From Clostridiaceae bacterium Marseille-Q3526 (lineage in GTDB: Bacteria; Bacillota; Clostridia; Lachnospirales; Lachnospiraceae), in NCBI GenBank assembly GCA_018223375.1, contig JAGTTS010000001.1, positions 310,001-374,000 on the forward strand: a DNA stretch of 64,000 nucleotides, written 5' to 3'. The notes under the pieces were generated by a model that was not told where the DNA came from, ran no database searches, and was given only the letters and a program-made list of their open reading frames with translations. The translations under genes were made by a program, and so were the position numbers. Of the stretch, positions 32,818-41,316 are shown one piece after another. Position 1 is the stretch's first letter; every line of letters begins with the position of its first letter.

Positions 32818-34341
32818 TTAGTCAACCAGCTTATCCAGCTCTTTTACATACTCTGTCTCGCTGGACGTCGCATGCTGTGCCTTGGACGCGTACTGCTTTA
32901 CGGCAGCCTGGGACTTCTTGATCGGCTGCATGGTTCCCGCACCGGCTACGCAGCCGCCTGGGCAGGCCATACCCTCTAACAGATAGCCGTTGTATTTTCC
33001 TGCTTTGGCAAGAGTTAAGAGCTTGCGGCAGTCCTTTAAGCCCTCTGCGTTGGCAATCTTGATCTCCCTCTCTGGGAATCTCTTCTTAATTACATTTACA
33101 ACAGACTGGGCAACGCCTCCTGCTACGGCAAAGTTACGGCCGTCTGTGGAAGCGTCGTTTACGCCGTCCGGATCTTCCTCCATGTTCTCGATATCCACAT
33201 GCTTCGCGTCAAAGATTCCAGCCATCTCCTCAAAGGTCAGTACGAAATCTACCTCGCTGCGCACGCTTCTTCTCATAGCCTCCAGCTTCTTAGCTGCGCA
33301 CGGTCCAATAAATACAATCTTAGCGTTCTCGTGCTTGCTCTTAATCAGTCTGGCTGTCAGAGTCATAGGCGTCAGGGCCATGGAAATGCAGTTGGCCTGC
33401 TCTGGGAACAGCTTCTTAGCCATCATGGACCATGCCGGACAGCAGGAGGTCGCCATAAACGGAATCTCGTTTGGAACCTCTTTCATAAAGTCAATGGCCT
33501 CCTGTGTGGCGCACAGGTCAGCTCCGATAGCCACCTCGAATACATCCGCAAAGCCCAGCTGCTTCATAGCCGCACGCATCTTTCCTGGAGTCACCTTAGG
33601 TCCGAACTGGCCTACGAACGCAGGAGCTACCGCCGCGTATACGCGCTCTCCGGACTGAATTGCACGAATTACCTGGAAAATCTGAGATTTATCTGCAATT
33701 GCGCCAAATGGGCAGTTTACAAGACACTGTCCGCAGGAAACGCACTTCTCATAATCAATCTCGGCCTTTCCGTTTGCGTCAGAGTGGATGGCGTCCATAC
33801 CGCAGGCTGCCGCGCAGGGGCGCTCCTGCACGATAATTGCGTTATATCCGCAGACATCCTTACACTTTCCGCACTTGATGCACTTGTCCTGATCAATGTA
33901 GGACCGGCCGTTTGTTCTGTCCAGAGTTACGGCTCCCTTCGGACAGACCTCCACGCACGGATGAGCCAGACAGCCCTGGCATCCGTCTGTCACGTACACG
34001 CGCTTCTCATGGCAGGCGTTGCAGGCAAACTTAATTACATTGATTAACGGCGGGGTGTAGTAGGTCTCTGCCTTGTCTGCCGCCTCGATATTGTCGGATA
34101 ACGGAGCGTGCTCTGCCGCGCCTCTGCACGGAAGGCCCATAGCCAGTCTTAAACGCTCTCCTACAATCGCTCTCTCTAAGAAAACGTCGTTTCTGAAGTT
34201 TCCAACCTCTCCCGGAATAATCTTATATGGAAGCTCCTCAATTCTCTTATCTACCGGCCACTCTGTGTGATAGGCCATACGCGCCACCTCACGGAAAATT
34301 CGGTGACGGATTTCCTGGATTCGTGTCTCTACTCCTCTCAT
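32818..34341 (-). CDS. [FeFe] hydrogenase, group-B-like, with N-terminal ferredoxin domains
   Basis: A 507-residue iron hydrogenase. Cysteine motifs for 4Fe-4S clusters lie at ~115-215 (CIKCGKCKDVC, CVSCGQCLVNCPFGA and others). The H-cluster domain has L1 TSCCPAWSMM, L2 GPCAAKKLEA and L3 EGMACPGGCVAGAG. The L2 motif lacks the Met of group A enzymes (MPC), pointing to the group B type, whose members are common in anaerobes and whose catalytic direction is uncertain. The C-terminus ends in a helix after the L3 region. A promoter (34430-34458) stands upstream and a conserved-loop hairpin downstream, so it is a single-gene unit. Confidence 0.88.
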   Translation of the reverse strand: MRGVETRIQEIRHRIFREVARMAYHTEWPVDKRIEELPYKIIPGEVGNFRNDVFLERAIVGERLRLAMGLPCRGAAEHAPLSDNIEAADKAETYYTPPLINVIKFACNACHEKRVYVTDGCQGCLAHPCVEVCPKGAVTLDRTNGRSYIDQDKCIKCGKCKDVCGYNAIIVQERPCAAACGMDAIHSDANGKAEIDYEKCVSCGQCLVNCPFGAIADKSQIFQVIRAIQSGERVYAAVAPAFVGQFGPKVTPGKMRAAMKQLGFADVFEVAIGADLCATQEAIDFMKEVPNEIPFMATSCCPAWSMMAKKLFPEQANCISMALTPMTLTARLIKSKHENAKIVFIGPCAAKKLEAMRRSVRSEVDFVLTFEEMAGIFDAKHVDIENMEEDPDGVNDASTDGRNFAVAGGVAQSVVNVIKKRFPEREIKIANAEGLKDCRKLLTLAKAGKYNGYLLEGMACPGGCVAGAGTMQPIKKSQAAVKQYASKAQHATSSETEYVKELDKLVD

Positions 34342-34429
34342 ACTGTAACCTCTCTTTTCTATACTTTTGTCTGGGATCTATTTCAGTAAAAACGCTGTCC
34401 GCGTTTTATTCCCACCTTTATCGTTAAGA

Positions 34430-34458
34430 ATATAACGCATATTCCCCGTCAATGGCAA
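34430..34458 (-). promoter_or_regulatory. Promoter of the hydrogenase gene
   Basis: TTGCCA (34458-34453), 17-base spacer, TTATAT (34435-34430) on the minus strand, about 90 bases before the start codon. Confidence 0.5.
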
Positions 34459-34509
34459 GTTCTTAATCGCATACAATCACGAATCTGCCCATTTGTTTTC
34501 TTCCAGGCA

Positions 34510-34539
34510 TTGAAAAACCCTGTGAAAATCGATTATAAT
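34510..34539 (+). promoter_or_regulatory. Promoter of nagB
   Basis: TTGAAA (34510-34515), 18-base spacer, TATAAT (34534-34539), about 90 bases before the nagB start. The hydrogenase and nagB promoters are back to back. Confidence 0.65.
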
Positions 34540-34628
34540 AGGAAAGCAAACGCGCATCCTGCCCGGAGATTTCCGTTTTATTCTTCTTCCTGCCGGATGG
34601 GCAATTAAATGATAAAGGAGAATTGATT

Positions 34629-35372
34629 ATGCGAATTATTGAAGCTGCGAATTATGAAGACTTAAGCCGCAAGGCCGCTGATCTCATTGCTGCCCAGGTC
34701 ATTTTAAAGCCAGACTGTGTGCTGGGACTTGCCACAGGATCTACTCCGGAAGGAACCTACAAGGAGCTGGTAACACGTTTTGAGCAGGGCGTTCTGGACT
34801 TCTCCCAGGTTTCCTCTGTCAATCTTGACGAGTACAGAGGTCTCTCCGAGGACAACGACCAGAGCTACCGCTATTTTATGAACCATCACCTGTTTGACCA
34901 TGTAAACATCGACAAGGCCCGTACTCATGTGCCCAACGGAAAAGAGCCTGACTCCGACAAGGCCTGCGCAGACTATGACGCGCAGATTCTCTCTATGGGC
35001 GGCGTTGACCTGCAGCTGTTAGGCATCGGCGGAAACGGACACATCGGATTTAACGAGCCCTGCGGCGAGTTCGTAGTAGGAACCCACTGCGTGGATCTGA
35101 CACAGAGCACCATCGAGGCCAACGCCAGATTTTTCTCCTCCATCGACGAGGTTCCGAAGCAGGCCTACACCATGGGAATCGGAAATATCATGGCCGCCAA
35201 GAAGATCCTTCTTTTAGCTTCCGGCGCCGGAAAGGCTCAGGCTATCTTCGATACATGCTTCGGCCCTGTGACTCCTCACGTGCCGGCGTCTGTCCTTCAG
35301 CTTCATCCTGACGCTGTGATTATCGCAGATACAGAGGCCCTGTCCCTGGCAAAAGAAAAGGGCGTATTCTAA
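34629..35372 (+). CDS. nagB: Glucosamine-6-phosphate deaminase
   Basis: A 247-residue enzyme turning glucosamine-6-phosphate into fructose-6-phosphate and ammonia. Motifs: GLATGSTPEGTYKELV, SVNLDEYRGL with the catalytic Asp region, LLGIGGNGHIGFNEP and VDLTQSTIEANARFF. Start at 34629 with AAAGGAG eight bases upstream. It faces nagA (minus strand), with a shared terminator between them; together they degrade N-acetylglucosamine-6-phosphate but from separate promoters. Confidence 0.96.
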   Translation: MRIIEAANYEDLSRKAADLIAAQVILKPDCVLGLATGSTPEGTYKELVTRFEQGVLDFSQVSSVNLDEYRGLSEDNDQSYRYFMNHHLFDHVNIDKARTHVPNGKEPDSDKACADYDAQILSMGGVDLQLLGIGGNGHIGFNEPCGEFVVGTHCVDLTQSTIEANARFFSSIDEVPKQAYTMGIGNIMAAKKILLLASGAGKAQAIFDTCFGPVTPHVPASVLQLHPDAVIIADTEALSLAKEKGVF

Positions 35373-35415
35373 ATCATTTGATTTTGCCATTTGATTACAA
35401 TTTGAATTTCAATAA

Positions 35416-35472
35416 AAAAGAGGCTGTATCTTCCAGTGCACCACAATGGTTCCGGAACATACGGCCTCTTTT
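35416..35472. terminator. Bidirectional terminator between nagB and nagA
   Basis: Arms of 14 bp (35416-35429 / 35459-35472, one G-U pair) with A runs on the left and T runs on the right serve both convergent genes. The 29-base loop on the minus strand begins GTTCC and ends CACTGGAAG, a weak echo of the conserved-loop family. Confidence 0.8.
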
Positions 35473-35541
35473 CATGTACAGTCTCTTTTACCGCAGACTC
35501 TTCCTATTATTATCTGTTATTATCTGATTATTTCTGGTAAA

Positions 35542-36681
35542 TTACAGCATCTTTCTGCCGCGGCAGTAGGTCTGGGCCACGTCGTAATTGTCCTCCAGAA
35601 CCACCAGATCCGCGTCGTATCCAGCGCAGATCTTTCCTTTCCTGTCGTCCACGCCCAGGCATCTGGCCGGGTTGATGGTGCAGGAATTAAGGGCTGAATC
35701 AAATGGAATCATGGCCTTCTCCACCAGAATCTGAAGGCCCCGGTTCATGTGCAGGGTGCTGCCAGCGATAGTATTCGTGCCCTTCAGGTAGGCCAGTCCC
35801 TCCGCAGTGATTTCGATGTCATGGCCGCCCAGCTGGTACTTTCCTCCCGGCGGGCAGTGCTTGGCTCTCAGGGAGTCTGTCACCATCATGGCGAAGTCAC
35901 GGCCCTTCAGCTGGTAGAAGTTATTAAGAGCCGATACGTGGGAGTGGTGTCCGTCTGCAATCACCTCTCCGTAAATATCTCTCACCCGGAAGGCGGCTCC
36001 CACCAGCCCCGGCTTTCTGTGGGTGAAGGCTGTCATTCCATTGTAAACATGCGTCATGGAGGAGGCCCCGTTGGCAATGGCCAGCATGGCCTGCTCATAG
36101 GTCGCGCAGGAATGACCCATGCTGACTACTACGCCTGTCTGCTTCAGATAGCGGGTCAGGGCCAGTCCCGGATCGTGCTCCGGAGCCAGAGTAATATAGC
36201 GGATATGGCCTCTGGCGGCCTCCTGGTACTTCTTAAACTGCTCCACGCTGGGAACCGCAATGGCCTCCGGCGGCTGAGCCCCCTTGTACTCCATGTCTAA
36301 GAACGGCCCCTCAAAGTGGATGCCCAGGATCTCCGCTCCCTCGTACTCTCCCTCTGCCACGTCCGCCACGTTTTTTACTGCGGCTGAAAGCACCTCCGGC
36401 ATCTGCGTTACCGTGGTAGGCAGAATGGAGGTCACTCCCTCCTCCGGAATCCGTCTCATCCAGTCCTTAAGACCTTCCGGCTCCGCGTCGTTGGTATCGA
36501 AGCCATAGGCTCCGTGGGTGTGGACGTCAATGAAACCCGGGACAATGCGCTTATCGCCCCAGTCCTCGTCCGCCTCCTGGCTTTTGTATTCCAATACCTG
36601 AACAATCTTGTCTCCCTCGATCTGAAGCTGAAGGGGCAGAAACTGTCCCGCCGCCCAGACGCGCGTACTCTGAAGAATCAT
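35542..36681 (-). CDS. nagA: N-acetylglucosamine-6-phosphate deacetylase
   Basis: A 379-residue amidohydrolase removing acetate from N-acetylglucosamine-6-phosphate. Metal and catalytic motifs are present: VPGFIDVHTHGAYG, GIHFEGPFLD, VSMGHSCA, MTHVYNGM and MVTDSLRAKH. AGGAGG precedes the ATG. Its product is the substrate of NagB, encoded convergently. The intergenic gap to trmL is short, but trmL lies upstream and may share its transcript. Confidence 0.95.
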   Translation of the reverse strand: MILQSTRVWAAGQFLPLQLQIEGDKIVQVLEYKSQEADEDWGDKRIVPGFIDVHTHGAYGFDTNDAEPEGLKDWMRRIPEEGVTSILPTTVTQMPEVLSAAVKNVADVAEGEYEGAEILGIHFEGPFLDMEYKGAQPPEAIAVPSVEQFKKYQEAARGHIRYITLAPEHDPGLALTRYLKQTGVVVSMGHSCATYEQAMLAIANGASSMTHVYNGMTAFTHRKPGLVGAAFRVRDIYGEVIADGHHSHVSALNNFYQLKGRDFAMMVTDSLRAKHCPPGGKYQLGGHDIEITAEGLAYLKGTNTIAGSTLHMNRGLQILVEKAMIPFDSALNSCTINPARCLGVDDRKGKICAGYDADLVVLEDNYDVAQTYCRGRKML

Positions 36682-36705
36682 GGCATTTCCTCCTGTCTTC
36701 TATTT

Positions 36706-37197
36706 TTACTGCCAGTCGTAGTTTCTCAAATGTCCCTGCATCGTCATTTTCTCAAATCCGTTCTGTCTCAATGCCTCATAGAGGATAATGGAGACAGAAT
36801 TGGACAGATTCAGAGAGCGGATATCGCCCCACATGGGAATCCTGACGCAGGTTTCCTGATGGTTTACCAGGATATCCTCCGGAATCCCGCGGCTCTCTGG
36901 TCCGAACATGATGTAGCAGTCCGGCTCATAGGAAGCCTCTGTGTACACGTTCGGCGCCTTGGTAGTCGCCATATAGATTTTCGCGCCTGGATTCCTGTCC
37001 AGAAAATCCTGAAAATCGCTGTACACTGTCACGTCCAGCTTGTCCCAGTAATCCAGCCCCGCCCGCTTTAACGCCTTCTCATTCAGCTTAAATCCAAGGG
37101 GCTCTATCAGGTGCAGCCTGGTTCCCGTGGCCACGCAGGTTCTTCCAATATTTCCGGTATTGGCCGGCATCTCCGGCTCATACAGCACAATGTTCAT
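36706..37197 (-). CDS. trmL: tRNA (cytidine/uridine(34)-2'-O)-methyltransferase
   Basis: A 163-residue SPOUT methyltransferase. Signatures: LYEPEMPANTGNIGRTC at the N-terminus, MFGPESRGIPEDIL (SAM knot) and IRSLNLSNSVSIILYEALRQ. It methylates the wobble ribose of leucine tRNAs. It follows the aminotransferase gene by 19 bases on the same strand and has AGAGG upstream. Confidence 0.94.
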   Translation of the reverse strand: MNIVLYEPEMPANTGNIGRTCVATGTRLHLIEPLGFKLNEKALKRAGLDYWDKLDVTVYSDFQDFLDRNPGAKIYMATTKAPNVYTEASYEPDCYIMFGPESRGIPEDILVNHQETCVRIPMWGDIRSLNLSNSVSIILYEALRQNGFEKMTMQGHLRNYDWQ

Positions 37198-37216
37198 CTT
37201 ATGTCAACCTCTTTCC

Positions 37217-38446
37217 CTATCTTTGCTTTCCAGCTCTCTTTTCTTCCTGGTCTGGCTGCCCGCTCTTCTCTCCTGCGCCATTCTCCTCGTCCAGGCGGTT
37301 CACAAACCGGCGGATTCTGCGGATTGCCCGTTTCAGATCCTCCAGGGAGTAAGCGTAGGAAACTCTCAGATACCCCTCTCCGCAGTCTCCAAAGGCCGTT
37401 CCCGGCACAATGGCAATCTTCTCTTCCCTGAGCAGCCTGGTGGCAAACTCCTCGGAAGTCATGTGGAACCGTTTAATACTGGGGAACATGTAGAACGCGC
37501 CGTAAGGCTCAAAGCAGTCCATCCCCAGAGAGCGGAATTCCTTTAACAGATATCTGCGCCTTTCGTCGTAGGAACGCTTCATCTCCTCGATATCAGCGTC
37601 CCCGTTCTTCACGGCTTCCACCGCCGCGTACTGGCTGGTGGTAGGAGCGCACATGATGGCGTACTGGTGGATCTTTAACATCTGCTTTAAAATCAGGGCC
37701 GGCGCGCAGGCGTAGCCGATTCTCCAGCCCGTCATGGCATAGGCCTTGGAAAAACCGTTGATCAATACAGTTCTCTCCCTCATGCCGGGCAGGGAAGCGA
37801 TGGTCATGTGCTTTTTCTTATAGGTCAGCTCGGCATAGATCTCGTCGCTGATGACGAAGAGATCCTTCTCCTCCACTACCTTTGCAACTGCCTCCAGATC
37901 CTCCCGCTCCATAATCGCTCCTGTAGGATTATTGGGGAAGGGAAGCACTAACACTTTCGTCTTATCTGTGATCTTCTCCAGAAGCTTCTCCCTGGTCAGG
38001 CGGAACTGATCCTTCTCCTCCAGCTCAATCACCACCGGAACGCCGCCGGCTAAAATGGTGCAGGGAACGTAGGATACGTAGCTGGGCTGGGGAATCAGCA
38101 CCTCGTCGCCCGGATCCAGCATAGCCCGCAGAGCTGCGTCGATGGCCTCGCTGCCGCCAATGGTCACCATCACCTCTGTATTGTAATCGTACTCCACCTG
38201 CATCCGCCGTTTCAGATAATTGCAGATCTCCTGCTTCAGCTCCTTAAGGCCTGCGTTGGAGGTGTAGAAGGTTTTTCCCATCTCCAGGGAGCGGATGCCC
38301 GCGTCCCTCACATGCCAGGGCGTGTCGAAATCCGGCTCGCCTACGCCCAGGGAAATGGCTCCCTCCATCTCGCTTACAATGTCGAAAAACTTCCTGATGC
38401 CGGACGGCGGAATCGTTACAATCGTGTTTGATAAGGGGTTTCTCAT
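37217..38446 (-). CDS. PLP-dependent class I/II aminotransferase
   Basis: A 409-residue aminotransferase. The PLP lysine lies in LINGFSKAYAMTGWRIGYA; other motifs are NPTGAIMEREDLE, ISDEIYAELTY and the N-terminal SLGVGEPDFDTP. It resembles PatA and aspartate/aromatic aminotransferases; the exact amino acid is not clear from sequence. The C-terminus carries a charged extension (DEENGAGEKSGQPDQEEKRA). Its start overlaps the end of the Lrp-type regulator by four bases, so this regulator probably controls it. Confidence 0.9.
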   Translation of the reverse strand: MRNPLSNTIVTIPPSGIRKFFDIVSEMEGAISLGVGEPDFDTPWHVRDAGIRSLEMGKTFYTSNAGLKELKQEICNYLKRRMQVEYDYNTEVMVTIGGSEAIDAALRAMLDPGDEVLIPQPSYVSYVPCTILAGGVPVVIELEEKDQFRLTREKLLEKITDKTKVLVLPFPNNPTGAIMEREDLEAVAKVVEEKDLFVISDEIYAELTYKKKHMTIASLPGMRERTVLINGFSKAYAMTGWRIGYACAPALILKQMLKIHQYAIMCAPTTSQYAAVEAVKNGDADIEEMKRSYDERRRYLLKEFRSLGMDCFEPYGAFYMFPSIKRFHMTSEEFATRLLREEKIAIVPGTAFGDCGEGYLRVSYAYSLEDLKRAIRRIRRFVNRLDEENGAGEKSGQPDQEEKRAGKQR

Positions 38447-38925
38447 GGGTTAATCAACATCCTTTCATCCTGGGGGCCGTCGTTTAAAACTGTGCCGTGG
38501 TCCTTATATTTTTTCAGCACAAAATGGGTGGCCGTGCTGATGACAGAGTCAATGGTAGCCAGCTTCTCCGATACGAACTGGGCCACGCCGCGCATGCTCT
38601 TGCCCTCAATAATCACAGTAAAATCAAAGGCGCCGGACATCAGATACACAGCCTTTACCTCGCTGTAGAGAGAAAGGCGCTCCGCGATCTTTTCAAAGCC
38701 CATCTGTCTCTGCGGCGTCACCTTCACCTCGATCAGCGCGATCACCTTCTCATCCTCTGTGTTGTCCCAGTTAATCAGGGTATGGTAGCCGCAGATAATG
38801 TGTTCCTCTTCCATTTCGGCAATCTCCGCCGCCACCGCCGCTTCATTCTCCCCCAGGATTTCCGCCAGCTCCGCTGTGCTGATCCGGCTGTTTTTTTCGA
38901 TGACTGCTAAAATTCGTTCTCTCAT
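38443..38925 (-). CDS. Lrp/AsnC-family transcriptional regulator
   Basis: A 160-residue regulator with an N-terminal winged helix (ILAVIEKNSRISTAELAEIL) and a C-terminal RAM ligand domain (IALIEVKVTPQR, VYLMSGAFDFTVIIEG). Lrp/AsnC members sense amino acids. The four-base overlap (ATGA) with the aminotransferase gene suggests control of amino acid use. A TATAAT box lies about 40 bases upstream (38969-38964). Confidence 0.93.
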   Translation of the reverse strand: MRERILAVIEKNSRISTAELAEILGENEAAVAAEIAEMEEEHIICGYHTLINWDNTEDEKVIALIEVKVTPQRQMGFEKIAERLSLYSEVKAVYLMSGAFDFTVIIEGKSMRGVAQFVSEKLATIDSVISTATHFVLKKYKDHGTVLNDGPQDERMLINP

Positions 38926-39037
38926 ACCGCTGCCTCCTTCTGATTTCTTATGCTTGTTCTGCCATTATAGTCATTGAATATCATGATGCGTTTTATATGT
39001 TGTTTTGTAATTTTTGAAATATCCGAAATTTTTAAAA

Positions 39038-39628
39038 TTATTTTAATAATCCTAATTTTTCCAGCTCATCAGCCTTGGGGCGATCCAGAAAGGTCTCAAT
39101 CTCTCCATTTAAAATGCGTCGGGCCGGGCCGGGCTTTACGGTGCCAATTACCGCGCCCTCAAAGCCTCTTCTTTCAAGCTCTCTCACCGCTTCAAAGCCG
39201 CTGTCTGCCGCCATAAGAAAGCATCCGGCGGAGTGGAGCCGGTAAGGATTCAGGTCAAAGACCTCGCAGGCCTCTACCGTCTCCTGGCGAAGCAAAATAG
39301 CGCGGAGCTCGATGACGCAGCCCAGGCCATAGGCCTCCAGAAGCCGCCAGAGACAGTTCATAAAACCGCCCTCTTCCACCGGCTCCATATCCGTGGCTCC
39401 CGCCAACCTGCCGATCTCTTCTGCCTCCTCCTGAGACAGAAGTCCCTGATCCAGAGTAAAAATCCGCTCTGCATACTGGCTCGAAAAGTGCTCTCTGACG
39501 GCCTTCTCCCCTGCTCTGGCGGCCAGAGCCGCCCCCGTGAGGCCGATGCTTCCGGCTATGATAAGATCCTGGCCCGGCTTCAATGAGCCGGGCCTTTTCT
39601 CCTGTTCCTGATTCAAATGTCTGTTCAT
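39038..39628 (-). CDS. PurM/HypE C-terminal-domain-like protein
   Basis: A 196-residue protein matching only the C-terminal half of AIR synthase/HypE-type ATP-binding proteins (LIIAGSIGLTGAALAARAGE, HSAGCFLMAADSGFEAVREL, GAVIGTVKPGPARRIL). It lacks the N-terminal ATP-binding half, so it is not a normal HypE or PurM. AGGAGGAG precedes the ATG. A GC-rich hairpin (about 39570-39593) lies within its first codons. The role is unknown; it could act with a partner or bind a ligand. Confidence 0.7.
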   Translation of the reverse strand: MNRHLNQEQEKRPGSLKPGQDLIIAGSIGLTGAALAARAGEKAVREHFSSQYAERIFTLDQGLLSQEEAEEIGRLAGATDMEPVEEGGFMNCLWRLLEAYGLGCVIELRAILLRQETVEACEVFDLNPYRLHSAGCFLMAADSGFEAVRELERRGFEGAVIGTVKPGPARRILNGEIETFLDRPKADELEKLGLLK

Positions 39629-39650
39629 GCGCTCCTCCTATGGGCCTTTT

Positions 39651-41174
39651 CTAGGCCGGCGCTCCTGGAGCCGGCACAGAAGCCGGATCCGCCGCCGGAG
39701 CGGCAGGGCTTACAGGCTCTGAGGCCGGTCCTGCGGGGCCTGACGGCTGTTCCTGTACAGGAGCGTTCTCCTGAGGCTGCGTCTCTGCCGGAGCCGACGG
39801 TTCGGTGACAGCCGGCACGGACGGAGCCGCCGGGCCTACCCGGTACACGGCCTTTGACGCCATGTAGGTGTCTGTGTGGAGAATTTCCCGTCCCGTCTCC
39901 ACTCCGTTTTCATAGACTACCTTCCAGAGTCTCGACTTCTTTCCAACGTGTCCGGAGGACTCCTTCACTCTGGCCCCCGGAGCCAGGGACGGATCCGGCT
40001 TTTCTACCGGAGTGCCCGGATCTGTCGTTCCCAGCGTCTCGGAAACAAACTCTACCGTTCTTCCCTCCGGCCTGGTGTCCTTTCCGTAAGCCGTAAAGGT
40101 CAGCGTGTTTCCTGCGACAGAACCTTCAAGATAGATCGGCGTGTCGTAGTTATTCTTAAACTTCAGATCCTTGTAGGTTCCCGCAATGGCCGCGTCCTCA
40201 GAGGGCTTCACATATCCCACAGTCATGGAATGGTTCTGCCTCTGCGTCACCTCAAGCTCCGCCCGAAGAACCACGTTATAGAGCGTGGTACACAGCTGGC
40301 AGGCGCCTCCTCCGATGGAATCCACCGTCCGGCCGTTCTCGTAGGATCCAGCGGCCGCATATCCGTTCTCAATGGTAAACGGCGTCAGCCAGGTATAGGC
40401 TGAAAATTCGTCTCCGGGCATCAGCACCGTACCGTTGATCTTTCCGGCTCCCGTCTTCAGGTTCTGGGTTCTGGAGCGGTCTCCCGCGTTAAAATTCGTG
40501 CTGAAGGTTCCAAGCACATCTGAAATGCTCTCCAGATCCGATCTGCGGATTCTTGGCTCTGCCTCCGTCACCACTGCCTCCACAGAGATGGAGTCGGAAA
40601 TTCCCTGGTTCAGGGCAGTATTCAGAGCCTCTCTGGTGGCCTCGAAATCGACTCCCAGTCCAATCTCCTCGTCTGTAATGACAAAGGCGCCGTTCTCTCT
40701 GGAAATGGACGCGTCCCTCGCCTCCCGCACGTAGGGCGCGCAGTTGTCGTTTACAAAGGCCGACAGCTTTTCATCGTCCAGAGAAGCCTTCACAGCCAGG
40801 GAAAGCGGTTCCTTCTCAAGCTTCTTCGTCCGCGCGAAGCGCTCCAGAAGATTTCCTCCGGAATACTCCCCAATAGCGGCGTTTAACTCCTCTTTGTTTT
40901 CCCAGTAGAGCCCCAGATCTCCGGCTGTGGAGGAAAAGCTGGTTCCGTCGATGGAGATGGAAATCTTCTCCTCCGCCATGGATCCTACATACTCCTCCAG
41001 CTTCCCGGAGGCCTCCTCCGCCGTCTGCCCGGAAAAATCAAGAGCCTCGTCTCCTGCCCCCGCCACAGAAAATCCCTCCGGAAGGATTCCCGCCTCCGCG
41101 ATCACAGGCTGCATAAATAAAATTCCGGCTGACAGAGCTGCTGTCAGACCGGCTGTCCATAAATTCCTCTTCAT
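39651..41174 (-). CDS. VanW-family exported protein with peptidoglycan-binding domain
   Basis: A 507-residue surface protein. It has an N-terminal signal peptide (LTAALSAGILFMQPVIAEA), a YoaR-like putative peptidoglycan-binding domain (~50-210), the VanW domain (FSTNFNAGDRSRTQNLKTGA, YENGRTVDSIGGGACQLCTT), a G5-like region and a proline/alanine-rich tail of about 80 residues. VanW proteins occur in vancomycin-resistance clusters of the VanB type but are also common in Clostridia without resistance; their role is likely in the cell wall. No resistance genes are nearby. AGAGGAG precedes the ATG. Confidence 0.88.
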   Translation of the reverse strand: MKRNLWTAGLTAALSAGILFMQPVIAEAGILPEGFSVAGAGDEALDFSGQTAEEASGKLEEYVGSMAEEKISISIDGTSFSSTAGDLGLYWENKEELNAAIGEYSGGNLLERFARTKKLEKEPLSLAVKASLDDEKLSAFVNDNCAPYVREARDASISRENGAFVITDEEIGLGVDFEATREALNTALNQGISDSISVEAVVTEAEPRIRRSDLESISDVLGTFSTNFNAGDRSRTQNLKTGAGKINGTVLMPGDEFSAYTWLTPFTIENGYAAAGSYENGRTVDSIGGGACQLCTTLYNVVLRAELEVTQRQNHSMTVGYVKPSEDAAIAGTYKDLKFKNNYDTPIYLEGSVAGNTLTFTAYGKDTRPEGRTVEFVSETLGTTDPGTPVEKPDPSLAPGARVKESSGHVGKKSRLWKVVYENGVETGREILHTDTYMASKAVYRVGPAAPSVPAVTEPSAPAETQPQENAPVQEQPSGPAGPASEPVSPAAPAADPASVPAPGAPA

Positions 41175-41195
41175 ACGCTGGAAAACTCCTCTTCC

Positions 41196-41309
41196 CTAAA
41201 ATAAGGAGGATAAGCCTGCGATCACAGTTCCTCCTACCATGGTTATGAGAATGATCACAACCATAATCGTAGTGATAATCTTCTTTGACTTATTATTTCC
41301 CATAAACAT
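41196..41309 (-). CDS. Small membrane protein (DUF4044-like)
   Basis: A 37-residue ORF (MFMGNNKSKKIITTIMVVII then LITMVGGTVIAGLSSLF): positive N-terminus and one membrane helix. AGGTGAG lies seven bases before the ATG. Similar tiny proteins with a lysine-rich start are widespread in Lachnospiraceae. Function unknown. It lies between the exonuclease gene (upstream) and the VanW gene (downstream) on the same strand. Confidence 0.65.
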   Translation of the reverse strand: MFMGNNKSKKIITTIMVVIILITMVGGTVIAGLSSLF

Positions 41310-41316
41310 ACGTCTC

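Noticed and set aside
39569..39598. GC-rich hairpin followed by TTTT on the plus strand as a terminator
   Set aside because: No plus-strand gene ends there; it lies in the first codons of a minus-strand gene with a good RBS.
39651..41174. Vancomycin resistance locus
   Set aside because: VanW-like domains are common in clostridia and no ligase, VanX/Y or VanRS genes are present.
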